NCBI GenBank assembly: GCA_041395525.1
Contig: JAWLAH010000002.1
Location: 62,001 to 126,000 of the forward strand
DNA from: CADEED01 sp020442965
Lineage (GTDB): Bacteria; Pseudomonadota; Gammaproteobacteria; Steroidobacterales; Steroidobacteraceae
DNA: 64,000 nt
Direction of reading: 5' to 3'
Part shown: one piece after another, positions 27,346 through 36,965 of the stretch
How positions within the stretch are numbered: the stretch's first letter is position 1
Layout: every line of letters begins with the position of its first letter
Notes under the pieces: generated by a model
Seen by the model: only the letters and a program-made list of their open reading frames with translations
What the model was told of the DNA's origin: nothing
Databases searched by the model: none
Position numbers and translations under genes: made by a program

Positions 27346-28161
27346 ATGGCGGACACCGGACCGTTAGCGCGAATCAACATGTTCTGGTTCGGGGCGCCGC
27401 TGTCGCGCATCGAAACCCTGTCGATCGCTTCCTTTCTCGCCAATGGCCATGCCGTCGACTTGTACGTTTACGAGGACATCGGCCCGGTGCCACCCGGCGC
27501 CGCCTTGTGCGAGGCTGCGACGATTCTGCCGCGTGAGCTGCTTTTTCGACACCGCCGTACCGGATCGGTTGCGCATTTCGCCGACTGGTTCCGCTACAAA
27601 GTTCTGCACCGCGCGGGCGGCATCTGGGCCGACACGGACGTCGTCTGTCTGCGTCCGCTGGACTACTCAGATCCGGTGGTATTCGCGTGGGAGACCGACG
27701 CCTACGTGAACTCGGCCGTGTTAGGTCTGCCCGCGGGCCATCCGCTTGCGGATTGGCTGGCGGCAACTTGCGCCACGCCTAACAAGATTCTGCCGTACGA
27801 CAGTTGGCGGCTGCGGCTGCGAAAGCTGCGACGGCGCTATTTCCAGGGCGATCGCCGCGACCGTATCCGCTGGGGCGAGACGGGGCCCAAGGGGCTCACG
27901 CATGCAGCGCGGCATTTTGGCCTGCTGGATCGCGCGCTGCCGAGCTGGCACTTCTATCCAGTGCCGGCCGAACGCTGGCAGGAGTTGTTTGCAGCGCCTG
28001 GCGTCGGCGCGCCCCTCGAATTGGGCGAGAGCCGCGCGGTGCATCTGTGGAACAACATGATGCACACAGTGCCCGAGTTCGATAAGAACGGTCGGTTCGA
28101 TGTGCGTTCGCCGTTCGAGCGGCTGTGGCAGCGGTATCTTGGAAACGGCGCAGGACGATGA
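27346..28161 (+). CDS. Glycosyltransferase with DXD motif (capsule/Gb3-synthase-like)
   Basis: 271 residues. The segment FRYKVLHRAGGIWADTDVVCLRPL is the conserved core of the sugar-binding DXD family, in which Asp-x-Asp holds the metal and the nucleotide-sugar. HLWNNMM near the C-terminus is the second conserved patch. No membrane segment; probably cytoplasmic or peripheral, adding one sugar of the repeat unit. It starts four bases after pgi, so the two may be co-expressed. Donor and acceptor are not predictable. Confidence 0.82.
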   Translation: MADTGPLARINMFWFGAPLSRIETLSIASFLANGHAVDLYVYEDIGPVPPGAALCEAATILPRELLFRHRRTGSVAHFADWFRYKVLHRAGGIWADTDVVCLRPLDYSDPVVFAWETDAYVNSAVLGLPAGHPLADWLAATCATPNKILPYDSWRLRLRKLRRRYFQGDRRDRIRWGETGPKGLTHAARHFGLLDRALPSWHFYPVPAERWQELFAAPGVGAPLELGESRAVHLWNNMMHTVPEFDKNGRFDVRSPFERLWQRYLGNGAGR

Positions 28162-28184
28162 GCGAGGTTCCAGCGTCAGGCGCT

Positions 28185-30173
28185 TCAGAAGCGACGCATC
28201 AAATAGGCACTCGCGCCGGCCACGTCGTAAAATGCATCGACACGCTCGAATTGCCCCACTTCGCTCGGCAGCACGCGATCACGCGCCACTTTGGCGGCGT
28301 ACTTCAGATCGACGCCGGCTGACCAGCCGGGCATAACGTCGCGCCATTCCGCCCCGACACCGAAGTAGATGCCGTAGGCAGGGGTGGCCAAATCATAGCG
28401 CGCTGCACCGAGAAAGCCGCCCACGGCCAACCGATCCGCGAGTTGGTAGTGGTAGTCGACCGCGCGCACGCCGATCATGGTGCGGCCGTCGACCTCATCG
28501 AACTCGATCCGCGCGCCCACATTGCCGCGCACGCCGGCGGGCCGACGCATGCCGAACGCGAGATGTGGACTTGCACGCGCATCCGTCGTGTTGACTGCCC
28601 CCTCGTCCAGATCGATCCGCACGCGATTCGCCGCCACGCCAGCCGCCGCGAACAACTCCGCACCGTTCTTTGCGATCGTGTCGGCCGTGTCGTCCAGCCA
28701 GCCGGCTACGCCGCGCTCGCTGCCGGTGTACCGGAAGAACGCGGCGGCACGTGACCACGATTCGCCGTACACATCCCGACCCCCTTGCAATTCGGCGCCG
28801 ATACTGAAGTCGGCGATTCGCCGTGAATAGGTGAGCGACAGTTCGTGGCTGCGCTGATAGTCGAAGCCGCTGTAGCGCTCGTTCGCCAGCGTACGGTAGC
28901 GAAACTCAAGATCGCCGCCAAAGCGTGGTTGCCAGCCGACGCGCAACATCTGACTCTGGCCGCCCACAGCGTCGCCGGTGCGTCGGCGGTCGACCAACCA
29001 ATGGCCGAGGCCGCGTTGCTCGTTGGTGAGGCCATCGCCATAGACGCTGTTGACGTACCAGCCATTTTGCCACTCGGACAACTCGAGTGTCAGGTCGAGA
29101 CCGTAAGGCAAATCTGGAAAATCAAGCCCGACCGACAAGGCTGAATTGCCGAGTAAGTAGTTACGGCCGCTCGATGTGTCTTCACCGGCGTATTCGAAGT
29201 ACACTGCAAAGGGTGTGCTGCCTGGGTAAATCAAGCGGCTGGTGAATGAGCCCAGCTGATTGCCTAACTGCTGGTCCGCGTTCAGGGTGTTGCTGGTGTT
29301 GTCGAACTTCGAGGGATTGAAATACGCGCTCCAGAATTCGCTCAATGAGCGCCCGCCGCGCTCACCGCCGCCGAACTGGATCAGCCGGTTCACCCCGAGA
29401 CTGTACCCTGACGCGGGTTCCACCGAGATGTGGGTACCGGCAAGCAATGGCCGCCCCGTCGTCGTGCGGTCTTGAAAGGCGATGTACTTCGATCGCGATA
29501 ATTCGCTGACAAACACATCGTAGCGAATTCCCAGTCTGGTCAGCGCTCGATAGTTAGATACCGATGCTGAAGCGAGCGTCGGAGCGTGACTGCTGATGAG
29601 CATCGCGCTGTCGGTGAACGGCGAGTACTGATGATCGCGGTAGCCGATATCCACCTGCGCAACGTCCCAGCCGAGACTCAGTAGTGATCCGGTCGGCGTG
29701 GCATTGCCGTCATACGCTACGCCGCCCACGGCGAGCAGCGCATGATCGCGCGGCTGCCAGTGGGCGAGGGCGCTGACGTTCCAGGTACTCGTGCTCGGCA
29801 GCCCGTGGCGATTGGCAAGGATGATTTCATCGCCGGATTCGGTCGCGATTTCTGCGCTGAACTGATCGAGCGACATGTCAGGCGCAAGGCGTGCGAGGTA
29901 ACGAGCGACGCGTTCGCAAAGTGGCCGATCGCGCTGGCAGGCGAGTGGTAGCGCGTCGCGAACCGTCGCCGCGGCGATCGGACGCGATAGAATAGGCCGG
30001 TCTGCCAGGATGAGGGCGCGTTCCACGAGCCGTTGCATCTCAGGCTCGAGGTCAAGTGGCAGGTATGGCGTGACACCGCGTGCTGCGGCAAGGGTACTCA
30101 GCAGAGCTGTGATGCACGCGCACGCCAGTACGCGCCGCGAGTAGGGAATCGTCCAACGATAAATGGCGACCAT
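28185..30173 (-). CDS. Wzi-family capsule assembly outer-membrane protein (first copy)
   Basis: 662 residues. A signal peptide (Arg/Tyr start, VLACACITALLSTLAAARG) leads into a long beta-rich protein with many alternating amphipathic strands and a C-terminal Phe (YLMRRF), as in outer-membrane barrels. The layout (N-terminal helical segment, GxxAYDGNAT, then barrel) fits the capsule assembly Wzi family, whose members help retain capsule at the surface; it is longer than E. coli Wzi (about 480). The start at 30173 gives a usable signal peptide; ten extra codons upstream are possible. It is divergent from the second Wzi-like gene, and opposite in direction to every other gene of the locus. Confidence 0.72.
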   Translation of the reverse strand: MVAIYRWTIPYSRRVLACACITALLSTLAAARGVTPYLPLDLEPEMQRLVERALILADRPILSRPIAAATVRDALPLACQRDRPLCERVARYLARLAPDMSLDQFSAEIATESGDEIILANRHGLPSTSTWNVSALAHWQPRDHALLAVGGVAYDGNATPTGSLLSLGWDVAQVDIGYRDHQYSPFTDSAMLISSHAPTLASASVSNYRALTRLGIRYDVFVSELSRSKYIAFQDRTTTGRPLLAGTHISVEPASGYSLGVNRLIQFGGGERGGRSLSEFWSAYFNPSKFDNTSNTLNADQQLGNQLGSFTSRLIYPGSTPFAVYFEYAGEDTSSGRNYLLGNSALSVGLDFPDLPYGLDLTLELSEWQNGWYVNSVYGDGLTNEQRGLGHWLVDRRRTGDAVGGQSQMLRVGWQPRFGGDLEFRYRTLANERYSGFDYQRSHELSLTYSRRIADFSIGAELQGGRDVYGESWSRAAAFFRYTGSERGVAGWLDDTADTIAKNGAELFAAAGVAANRVRIDLDEGAVNTTDARASPHLAFGMRRPAGVRGNVGARIEFDEVDGRTMIGVRAVDYHYQLADRLAVGGFLGAARYDLATPAYGIYFGVGAEWRDVMPGWSAGVDLKYAAKVARDRVLPSEVGQFERVDAFYDVAGASAYLMRRF

Positions 30174-30202
30174 CGGCCGGCAGTTTAAAGCGTCATCGCG
30201 CA

Positions 30203-30232
30203 TTGCAGTGCATTACCTGCGGCACGTATCAT
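30203..30232 (+). promoter_or_regulatory. Promoter for the second wzi-like gene and downstream export genes
   Basis: TTGCAG (30203-30208) and TATCAT (30227-30232) are spaced by 18 bases in the divergent gap, ending 26 bases before the proposed start at 30259. It may serve the wzi-wza unit. Confidence 0.48.
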
Positions 30233-30258
30233 GCGCGCAGCTTACATGGGGTGTCCTT

Positions 30259-31760
30259 TTGACTGAGCTCGCGTCGCATCGCGCCGACAGGCGTCGTCAT
30301 GCAACTGCTCTGGTTTTCGTTGCCTGCTACGGCGCGGCGCTATTGGCGTCGCCGCCGGTCTCCGCTGATCCTTGGCTGGCTCCTGGGGATCTGGCCGTAC
30401 GCCACGATCTGCAGTTGTTGGCGGACGTCGGCATCGTCCGCGGCCCTGTGACGACCTGGCCGCTGTCGTGGCCGGATATTGCGCGCGACGTGCTGGGTGC
30501 GCGTGACACGGCGCCCGCCGATCCAGGCGTGGCAGCGGCGCTGGTCCGTATTCAACGGCGTGCGCAATCGGCCGCGGCGCTCGGTACCGAGGGCATCGAA
30601 TACGACGTCCGACTGGCCAGTGAGCCCATACAATTGCGAAATTTCGCTGATACGCCGCGCGAGGATGCCGAGCTGGGCGTGCGGGCAAGTTGGTTGGGAA
30701 CACGGCTCGCCGCCAACGTGCAGCTAGCTGTCGTCGCCGATCCGGCCGACAACAAGGAGTTCCGTTACGACGGTTCGTACGTTGGAGTCAATCTCGGCAA
30801 TTTCATGATTTCGGCCGGCGCGATGGAGCGCTGGTGGGGGCCGGGTTCGAAGGCAGTCTGATCCTGTCTAACAACGCACGGCCGATCCCGAGTATTACTA
30901 TCGAGCGCAATTACACCGATCCGTTCAAGTCCAAATGGTTGTCCTGGATTGGACCGTGGCGCGCGAGTATTGCGCTCGGACGGGCGGAAGGCTCGGACGT
31001 CGCTTTGCCGAACACGCGATTCTTCGCAGCGAGGGTCAATTTTCGGCCGCGATCGTGGCTCGAGCTCGGGCTGACGCGCACGGCGCAATGGTGCGGCGAC
31101 GGTCGTCCTTGCAGTTTGCGTACGTTTGGCGATCTGTTGATTGGCCGCGACAATCGCAGCGATTCACTAACCATCAATCAAGAGCCTGGCAATCAGATGG
31201 CAGGCTATGACGTGCGATTGAGATCACCGTGGCGCGCGTTGCCGTTAGCCGTTTACGGTCAGTTCATTGGTGAGGATGAGGCGGGGGGGCTGCCGAGCAA
31301 GTTTTTGGGCCTCGTCGGCGCAGAATGGTGGGGATCGGTGAGCTGGGGGTCGTATCGATTGCACGCCGAGTTGGCCGATACGGCCTGCGAGTTCTCTCGA
31401 TCGTCGCCGCAGTTCGATTGCGCTTACCGCAATGGTCTCTATCCACAAGGGTACACTTATCGTGGTCGCGTAATCGGGCACAGCATGGATCAGGACTCAC
31501 GGATGTACTCACTCGGTGCGACGCTCGTGCGAGCGGACGGCGATGCCGTGAATGTGCTGGTCCGAAGGTCCGACCTGAATCGGGACAACGGCAGCAACTT
31601 CGTCGCGGCGGGACCCGTTGAAATTCAGAATGTCGAATTGCAGTACTCGCGCGCGTTGTGGACTGGGAAAATGTCGATTGGCCTGGGTTATGACGATGCA
31701 AGCGATGCCGCCGCGTCATCTGACATTCGCGGGTTCGTGAGTTGGAGACAACCGCTGTGA
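30259..31760 (+). pseudogene. Wzi-family capsule assembly protein (second copy), apparent frameshift
   Basis: The gene is read in two frames. The first part (to the TGA at 30859-30861) has a signal peptide ending near ASPPVSAD and stops after RWWGPGSKAV. The second part, one frame back, continues with FEGSLILSNNARPIP and runs to 31760. Joined at 30841-30846 they give an unbroken protein of about 500 residues, Wzi size, with the family motif WWGPG-x-EGSLILSNNARP intact. One base appears to be missing in the GGGGGCCGGG stretch. It could be a sequencing error, a real inactivating deletion or, less likely, recoding. The start TTG 30259 is tentative. The stop overlaps the wza-like GTG by four bases. 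Confidence 0.7.
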
Positions 31761-34615
31761 CGCGCCGACTGATTGTTGCGAGCTTGTTGATAGTCCTCAT
31801 GCTGACTGTCCCAGCCTGGCATACAGCCATTGCTCAACAGCAATTGCCGACGCCGACACCTGAGCAGCTGGAGATCCTGCGCAGTCTCTCGCCTGAGGAG
31901 CGCGAGCGCCTCATGAAGGATTTGGGGCTGGGGGATCTGGGCGCCGGGATGCTCGGCGGCGACGCAAGCACGAAAAAATCTGCAACTTCGACCAATCGCG
32001 CTGTAACCGCCAGCCGTCTCAACGAGCGAACGGACGACCCAAAGCGCCTGCGTGCATTGCGCGAGACGGAGAAGGAACTCGATCCTAGCATCTTGCGTAG
32101 CGAAGACACGGTGCTGATCGATGTGCAAAGAGCGCCGCCGCGATACGTGGTGGAACAGCCCGGGAATCCCGCGAGTCGACTGATCCCGGATCCCGCGGAG
32201 GAGCCACTCACCGGAACGGAGAAGGATCGCCTCGAAAAGTTGCTCGAGATGTTGCGCGAGCGTAACCCTTACAAGCTCGATCGCAATGGCGTACTGCAGT
32301 TACCGGGGCTGCGACCGATCGCCTTGTTAGGCTTGTCGGAGCAACAAGCGACCAAACGACTGGCGCTCGAGCCCGAATTGCTGCGGTTGAAGATCGAGCT
32401 GACGCGCCTGCCGCTGGAGAAATCCGGCGAGGACGGTCTGAAACCCTTTGGCTACGATCTGTTTGAGCAGGACCCGCTCGATTTTGAGCCCGTGACGAGT
32501 AACCCGGTGCCTGCTGACTATGTCGTGGGACCAGGCGATGAGCTCAACGTGCAATTGTTCGGCAGTCAAAACAAGAACCTGCGCCTGGTAGTCAGCCGCG
32601 ACGGGCGAGTGAATTTTCCGGAACTCGGACCGATCAGCGTCGTTGGTAAGCGTTTTTCGCAGGTCAAGGCCGATATCGAGGGCCGTGTCGAGCAGCAAAT
32701 GATCGGCGTGCGCGCGAGTGTGTCGATCGGCGACGTCCGCGGCATCCGCGTATTCGTGTTGGGCGAAGTGAAGCAGCCGGGCTCCTACACGGTGAGCGGC
32801 CTGGCGACCATCACCACTGCCTTGTTCGCCTCGAGCGGCGTGAAACCAATCGGCTCGCTGCGCGATATTCAGTTGAAGCGACAGGGCGCCACCATCCGCC
32901 GCCTCGATCTCTACGACATGCTGTTGCATGGCGACACGTCCGATGATGCCAAGCTGCTGCCCGGTGACGTGATCTTCGTGCCGCCGGTCGGTAGTACGGC
33001 GTCGGTCGATGGTGAAGTGCGCCGACCAGCGATTTATGAGCTGAAGAGCGGTGCGGCAGTAGCCGATCTGTTGCAGATCGCGGGTGGGTTAACACCCGAG
33101 GCAGACGCTGCACGCGCATCGTTGGCGCGAATCGACGAGAACAAGCGGCGTGTCGTGCTGGATGTTGATTTGACGGCCGCGGCGGGACGCTCGCGGCCTC
33201 TGCGCAACGGCGACGCTTTGCGGGTTTTGCGTGTGCGTCCGACGATCGACTCGGGCGTGGTCGTGCAGGGCCACGTTTTTGCGCCGACGGCCGTGGCCTA
33301 CCGCGACGGATTGCGCCTGTCGGAGGTCATTCGATCGGTCGACGAACTGAAGCCGAACGCTGATCTCGGCTACCTACTGATACGGCGTGAGGTGGCACCC
33401 GATCGACGAGTCATGGTGTTGTCAGCTGATCTCACCGCGGCGCTGCGCAGCCCGGGTTCCGACGCCGACGTCCTATTGCAACCGCGTGATCGGATCACCG
33501 TGTTCGATCTGGAGACCGGACGCGAGCGGGTGATCAAGCCGCTGCTCGATGAAATGCGCCTGCAGGCGCGCATCGATCGGCCGACCGAGCTCGTGCGGGT
33601 TGCGGGTCGCGTGCGAGTGCCGGGTGAGTATCCGCTCGAGCCCAACATGAAGATCAGTGATTTGCTGCGAGCCGGCGGCAGCCTGACGGATTCCGCCTAC
33701 GGTGGCGAAGCTGAACTCACACGATTCGTGGTCTCGCCCGATGGCGCGCGGGTGACCGAATTGATGAAGATTGATCTTGCTGCCGTGCTGGCAGGAGACG
33801 ACGCCGCGAATATTGTCTTGCAGCCGTTCGATTTGCTCAATGTGAAGGAAATTCCAGCGTGGGCGCAGCAGGAAGAAGTTACCTTGGAAGGCGAGGTCAA
33901 ATTCCCTGGCGTCTATCCGATCAAGCGCGGCGAAACGCTACGCTCCGTGCTGGCTCGTGCCGGGGGCATCACCGATCTGGCGTTCCCCGAGGGAGCTGCT
34001 TTTACTCGCGAAGACTTGCGCGAGCGTGAGCAGCAGCAACTCGACGTACTCGCGACGCGCCTGCAGAGTGACCTGGCAACTTTGGCACTGCAGGCAGCCG
34101 CGGCGAATCAGTCGGGCGCTGGGCAGGCGTTACAGGTAGGCCAATCGTTGTTAGGCCAGGTGCGCGGTACCAGGGCGGTCGGACGATTGGTGATCAATCT
34201 GAACAAAGTGTTGGCGTCCACCGCCGGCGGTGCATCGGACGTCGTGCTGCGAAATGGCGACCGTCTGATCGTGCCGAAGCGTCGTCAGGAGGTGACCGTG
34301 ATCGGTGAAGTGCAAAATGCGACCTCACACTTCTACCGTAGCGAATTGGGCCGAGACGACTACGTAGGCCTCTCCGGGGGAACCACGCGCAAAGCTGATC
34401 GAAGCCGCATTTATGTCGTGCGTGCTGACGGCAGCGTGGTCGCCAGTGAGAACTCGCGCTGGTTCAGTCGCTCGTCGCAGGTAGCGATGCGCCCGGGCGA
34501 CACCGTAGTCGTGCCGATCGACACCGAGCGCATGCCGCGACTACCGTTGTGGCAGGCGGTGTCGCAGATCATGTACAACATTGCCGTGTCGGTCGCGGCC
34601 GTGAAGTCGTTCTAA
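31757..34615 (+). CDS. Long SLBB-rich polysaccharide export protein (Wza/OtnA-like)
   Basis: 952 residues, more than twice E. coli Wza. A signal peptide (to about residue 30, WHTAIAQQQ) is followed by an unusual 220-residue charged N-terminal part. The polysaccharide-export domain starts near residue 254 (DYVVGPGDELNVQLFG) and is followed by at least four or five SLBB-type units (GEVKQPGSY, GEVRRPAIY, GRVRVPGEYPLE, GEVKFPGVYPIK, GEVQNATSHF). There is no lipobox. The long multi-SLBB form resembles OtnA/WbfF of Vibrio cholerae O139. It should form the outer-membrane exit channel. GTG start overlaps the preceding stop. Confidence 0.88.
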   Translation: MTRRLIVASLLIVLMLTVPAWHTAIAQQQLPTPTPEQLEILRSLSPEERERLMKDLGLGDLGAGMLGGDASTKKSATSTNRAVTASRLNERTDDPKRLRALRETEKELDPSILRSEDTVLIDVQRAPPRYVVEQPGNPASRLIPDPAEEPLTGTEKDRLEKLLEMLRERNPYKLDRNGVLQLPGLRPIALLGLSEQQATKRLALEPELLRLKIELTRLPLEKSGEDGLKPFGYDLFEQDPLDFEPVTSNPVPADYVVGPGDELNVQLFGSQNKNLRLVVSRDGRVNFPELGPISVVGKRFSQVKADIEGRVEQQMIGVRASVSIGDVRGIRVFVLGEVKQPGSYTVSGLATITTALFASSGVKPIGSLRDIQLKRQGATIRRLDLYDMLLHGDTSDDAKLLPGDVIFVPPVGSTASVDGEVRRPAIYELKSGAAVADLLQIAGGLTPEADAARASLARIDENKRRVVLDVDLTAAAGRSRPLRNGDALRVLRVRPTIDSGVVVQGHVFAPTAVAYRDGLRLSEVIRSVDELKPNADLGYLLIRREVAPDRRVMVLSADLTAALRSPGSDADVLLQPRDRITVFDLETGRERVIKPLLDEMRLQARIDRPTELVRVAGRVRVPGEYPLEPNMKISDLLRAGGSLTDSAYGGEAELTRFVVSPDGARVTELMKIDLAAVLAGDDAANIVLQPFDLLNVKEIPAWAQQEEVTLEGEVKFPGVYPIKRGETLRSVLARAGGITDLAFPEGAAFTREDLREREQQQLDVLATRLQSDLATLALQAAAANQSGAGQALQVGQSLLGQVRGTRAVGRLVINLNKVLASTAGGASDVVLRNGDRLIVPKRRQEVTVIGEVQNATSHFYRSELGRDDYVGLSGGTTRKADRSRIYVVRADGSVVASENSRWFSRSSQVAMRPGDTVVVPIDTERMPRLPLWQAVSQIMYNIAVSVAAVKSF

Positions 34616-34622
34616 GTCGTGC

Positions 34623-34638
34623 AGCGTATCGTTACGCT
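34623..34638. other. Hairpin between the export and chain-length genes
   Basis: AGCGTA and TACGCT pair perfectly around the tetraloop TCGT. It lies eight bases after the exporter stop, in a 59-base gap. No T-tract follows; it may stabilise or partly attenuate the transcript before the chain-length gene. Confidence 0.35.
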
Positions 34639-34674
34639 CGTGCTGCGGGATCTGCGTGACAATGAATTGCATAC

Positions 34675-35595
34675 ATGAATGATGAACCGCCCAGCGTGAG
34701 CGATTCAGACATGCCGCCGCTGACCCTTTCGCGACTGCTACGAGCAATGCGGCGTGCATGGCTGCCGATGCTGGTTGGCGGCATCGCGGTGATGATTGCC
34801 TTCTCGATTGTCGCTTTCACGCTGAAACCTGTCTATCGAGCGGTAGCAGTGGTGATCCCTGTGACGGAAAGCCCAGGTGGCGGAGCGTTGGGCAAAATTG
34901 CGGGCCAGCTGGGAGGACTATCCGCCATTGCCGGGATAGGCCTTCCAAATGGTTCCGACCGTGACGAAGCTGTCGCGATTTTGCGCTCACGTTCATTCGG
35001 CGAACAAATCATTGCCGAAAAGAACTTGATGCAGACCTTCTTTGCTTCGCGCTGGGACGCGAACTCCTCAACGTTTCGCGCTGATTGGCGCGGTCGCGTG
35101 CCCACGATGGAGGATGCATGGCGTGTCTTCGATGAGCGCGTCAGGGCAATCGTCGAAGACCGAGACCGTGGACTCATCAGCTTGCGAATCGAGCTCGGTG
35201 AACCGCAACTTGCGGCAGTCGTCGCAAATCATATTGTACGCCGCGCGAATGAAATCATACGTCAGCGAAAGATTGATGAGCTGTCGAAGAGCTTGAAATA
35301 TCTCGAAGCGGAACTCGCGCGTGCTCACGTTACAGGTCTTGAGCAGGCTCTTTCGCGCGTGATCGAGACACAAATAAACGAGCGAATGCTGGCAAGTGTC
35401 AGGAGTGAATACGCATTTCGAACGATTGATCCTGCGGTGCCTCCTGATTTGAATCGACCAGTTTGGCCACAAAAGCCCTTGCTCGCCGCATACGGTTTCA
35501 CGCTTGGCGCTGGCCTTGGTTTGGGCTTTGCAACCTGGCGACGACGCAGGCGCCGGTACCATCGCCTGCAGGCTCAGCCAGAGTCGGATCCTTGA
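34675..35595 (+). CDS. Wzz-type chain-length determinant (polysaccharide co-polymerase)
   Basis: 306 residues. Two membrane segments (about 31-53 and 266-286) flank a periplasmic part with helical heptad-like stretches; a proline-rich PVWPQKPL lies just before the second segment, the typical PCP signature. No Walker motifs or C-terminal tyrosine cluster follow, so this is a kinase-less PCP, as in OtnB. It sets the length of the polymer made by the Wzy enzyme. ATG 34675 has no clear Shine-Dalgarno. It overlaps the flippase start (TTGA). Confidence 0.85.
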   Translation: MNDEPPSVSDSDMPPLTLSRLLRAMRRAWLPMLVGGIAVMIAFSIVAFTLKPVYRAVAVVIPVTESPGGGALGKIAGQLGGLSAIAGIGLPNGSDRDEAVAILRSRSFGEQIIAEKNLMQTFFASRWDANSSTFRADWRGRVPTMEDAWRVFDERVRAIVEDRDRGLISLRIELGEPQLAAVVANHIVRRANEIIRQRKIDELSKSLKYLEAELARAHVTGLEQALSRVIETQINERMLASVRSEYAFRTIDPAVPPDLNRPVWPQKPLLAAYGFTLGAGLGLGFATWRRRRRRYHRLQAQPESDP

Positions 35596-36965
35596 GGCAA
35601 CGAATTGCGGAGCTGATCCGCGGCGCAGTTCTTCGATTCGGCATTGCCGGCGATCGTAACGAGCCGGCTCTCCTGTTAATTCGTCGCGCAAGCTCTGTTG
35701 CTGTTGTTAGCGCAACAGGCACAATTCTCGCATTGCTGATGCAGCTTCTCCTGGCGCGTCTTCTCGGTATTGGCCCTTACGGAGTCTATAGCATCGCTAT
35801 CGCTTGGATTGCGATCGCCTTGATTCCCTCAAAGGTCGGATTCGACACTTCGACCGTCCGATTTGTGGCGCGCTACCAGTCCGAAGGTGACGACGATTCC
35901 GTCCGCGCCGCGCTTTCCTTTGCGCGCTCAATCGTGATCGGAATCGGCTTGATCACTGGTTTGCTCGTCGCAGTTTGGCTGAGCGCTGTTCAGGACCAAC
36001 TTGATCTTGTCGCAGCCGCTCTGGTCTTCGTGCTGCTGCCACTGTGCGCTTACTCCGAGATCAGCGCGGCCGCGTTGCGCGGCCTCAACCGAGTTACGGA
36101 TTCCTTGTTAGGGGACTCGATCATTAGACCCGGCGCAGTCCTGCTACTTGTGCCAATCGTGTACTTTGTCAGCGGCAGCGTTAGTACAAACTGGGCCTTA
36201 TCGATTTATGCCGTTGGCACATTTGCTTCGGTGGTCTGGGCAATTCATCGCCTGTCGGAGCATGGCATTCCGACCGGTGGACCGGCGGCTGACAAAAGAA
36301 CTCGGGTCATGTGGCTGAAAACATCGATACCCTTGATGTTCGCGAATGGCTTTCTTGTTGTTATGTACTCGCTGGATACGGTAATGCTCGGTGCCCTGCG
36401 GGACTCGCAAGCGGCCGGCCTCTACTCCGTTTGTAGTCGAATGGCGGTGCTGGTTCTATTTGCGATGAACGCGGCGCAAACTGTTGCTGCGCCCATGATC
36501 GCGGCCGCTGGCCGCGAACCAACACAGCCCGCATTGCGCTCCCTCATCCGAACCTTCAATGTGATCGCCTGCTCGATCGCACTTCCTAGCGCGATCTTCG
36601 CGAGCATATTCGCCAGCAATTTGCTTGGTTTGTTTGGAGACGAATATCGGGTTGGCGCCGAAATTCTTCGAATCCTGGTCATTATGCAGGTGATCAACGT
36701 ATTTACTGGCCCGGTCGGCACGTTGCTTGGCATGCTCGGGCTGCAAAGAGCATTGGCATATTTGATTGCTGCGGGTTTGCTGGTCAATTTGGTGCTGAAC
36801 CTCGTGTGGATTCCGAAGTTCGGTGTGACCGGAGCAGCTTGGTCGTCGTTGGTCGCTCACTCGCTGTGGAATATTGCGGGAGTGTGGTTCATTCGCTACA
36901 GATTCGGTATCGACTGCACCGCTTTCTCCATCCTATCTTGGCGCGTGCCGAGGCGGATTCAGTGA
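35592..36965 (+). CDS. Polysaccharide flippase (Wzx/MATE-like, MOP superfamily)
   Basis: 457 residues with about twelve to fourteen hydrophobic segments throughout. The pattern LLARLLGIGPYGVYSIAIAW near the N-terminus and the second-half repeat (LLGMLGLQRALAYLIAAGLLVNLVLNLVWIPKFGVTGAA) are typical of Wzx/RfbX proteins, which flip undecaprenyl-linked repeat units across the inner membrane. The proposed TTG start overlaps the stop of the chain-length gene; it is chosen from that overlap, and later starts are possible. Base composition is lower in GC than the housekeeping genes. Confidence 0.85.
   Translation: MRQRIAELIRGAVLRFGIAGDRNEPALLLIRRASSVAVVSATGTILALLMQLLLARLLGIGPYGVYSIAIAWIAIALIPSKVGFDTSTVRFVARYQSEGDDDSVRAALSFARSIVIGIGLITGLLVAVWLSAVQDQLDLVAAALVFVLLPLCAYSEISAAALRGLNRVTDSLLGDSIIRPGAVLLLVPIVYFVSGSVSTNWALSIYAVGTFASVVWAIHRLSEHGIPTGGPAADKRTRVMWLKTSIPLMFANGFLVVMYSLDTVMLGALRDSQAAGLYSVCSRMAVLVLFAMNAAQTVAAPMIAAAGREPTQPALRSLIRTFNVIACSIALPSAIFASIFASNLLGLFGDEYRVGAEILRILVIMQVINVFTGPVGTLLGMLGLQRALAYLIAAGLLVNLVLNLVWIPKFGVTGAAWSSLVAHSLWNIAGVWFIRYRFGIDCTAFSILSWRVPRRIQ

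Noticed and set aside
30838..30850. Programmed -1 ribosomal frameshift in the second wzi-like gene
   Set aside because: The bases around the shift do not form an X-XXY-YYZ slippery heptamer in the reading frame, and no downstream stem or upstream Shine-Dalgarno enhancer is obvious. Base loss is simpler.
28185..34615. An insertion sequence or phage origin for the inverted wzi-like gene
   Set aside because: No transposase, inverted terminal repeats or target duplications could be seen around the gene.
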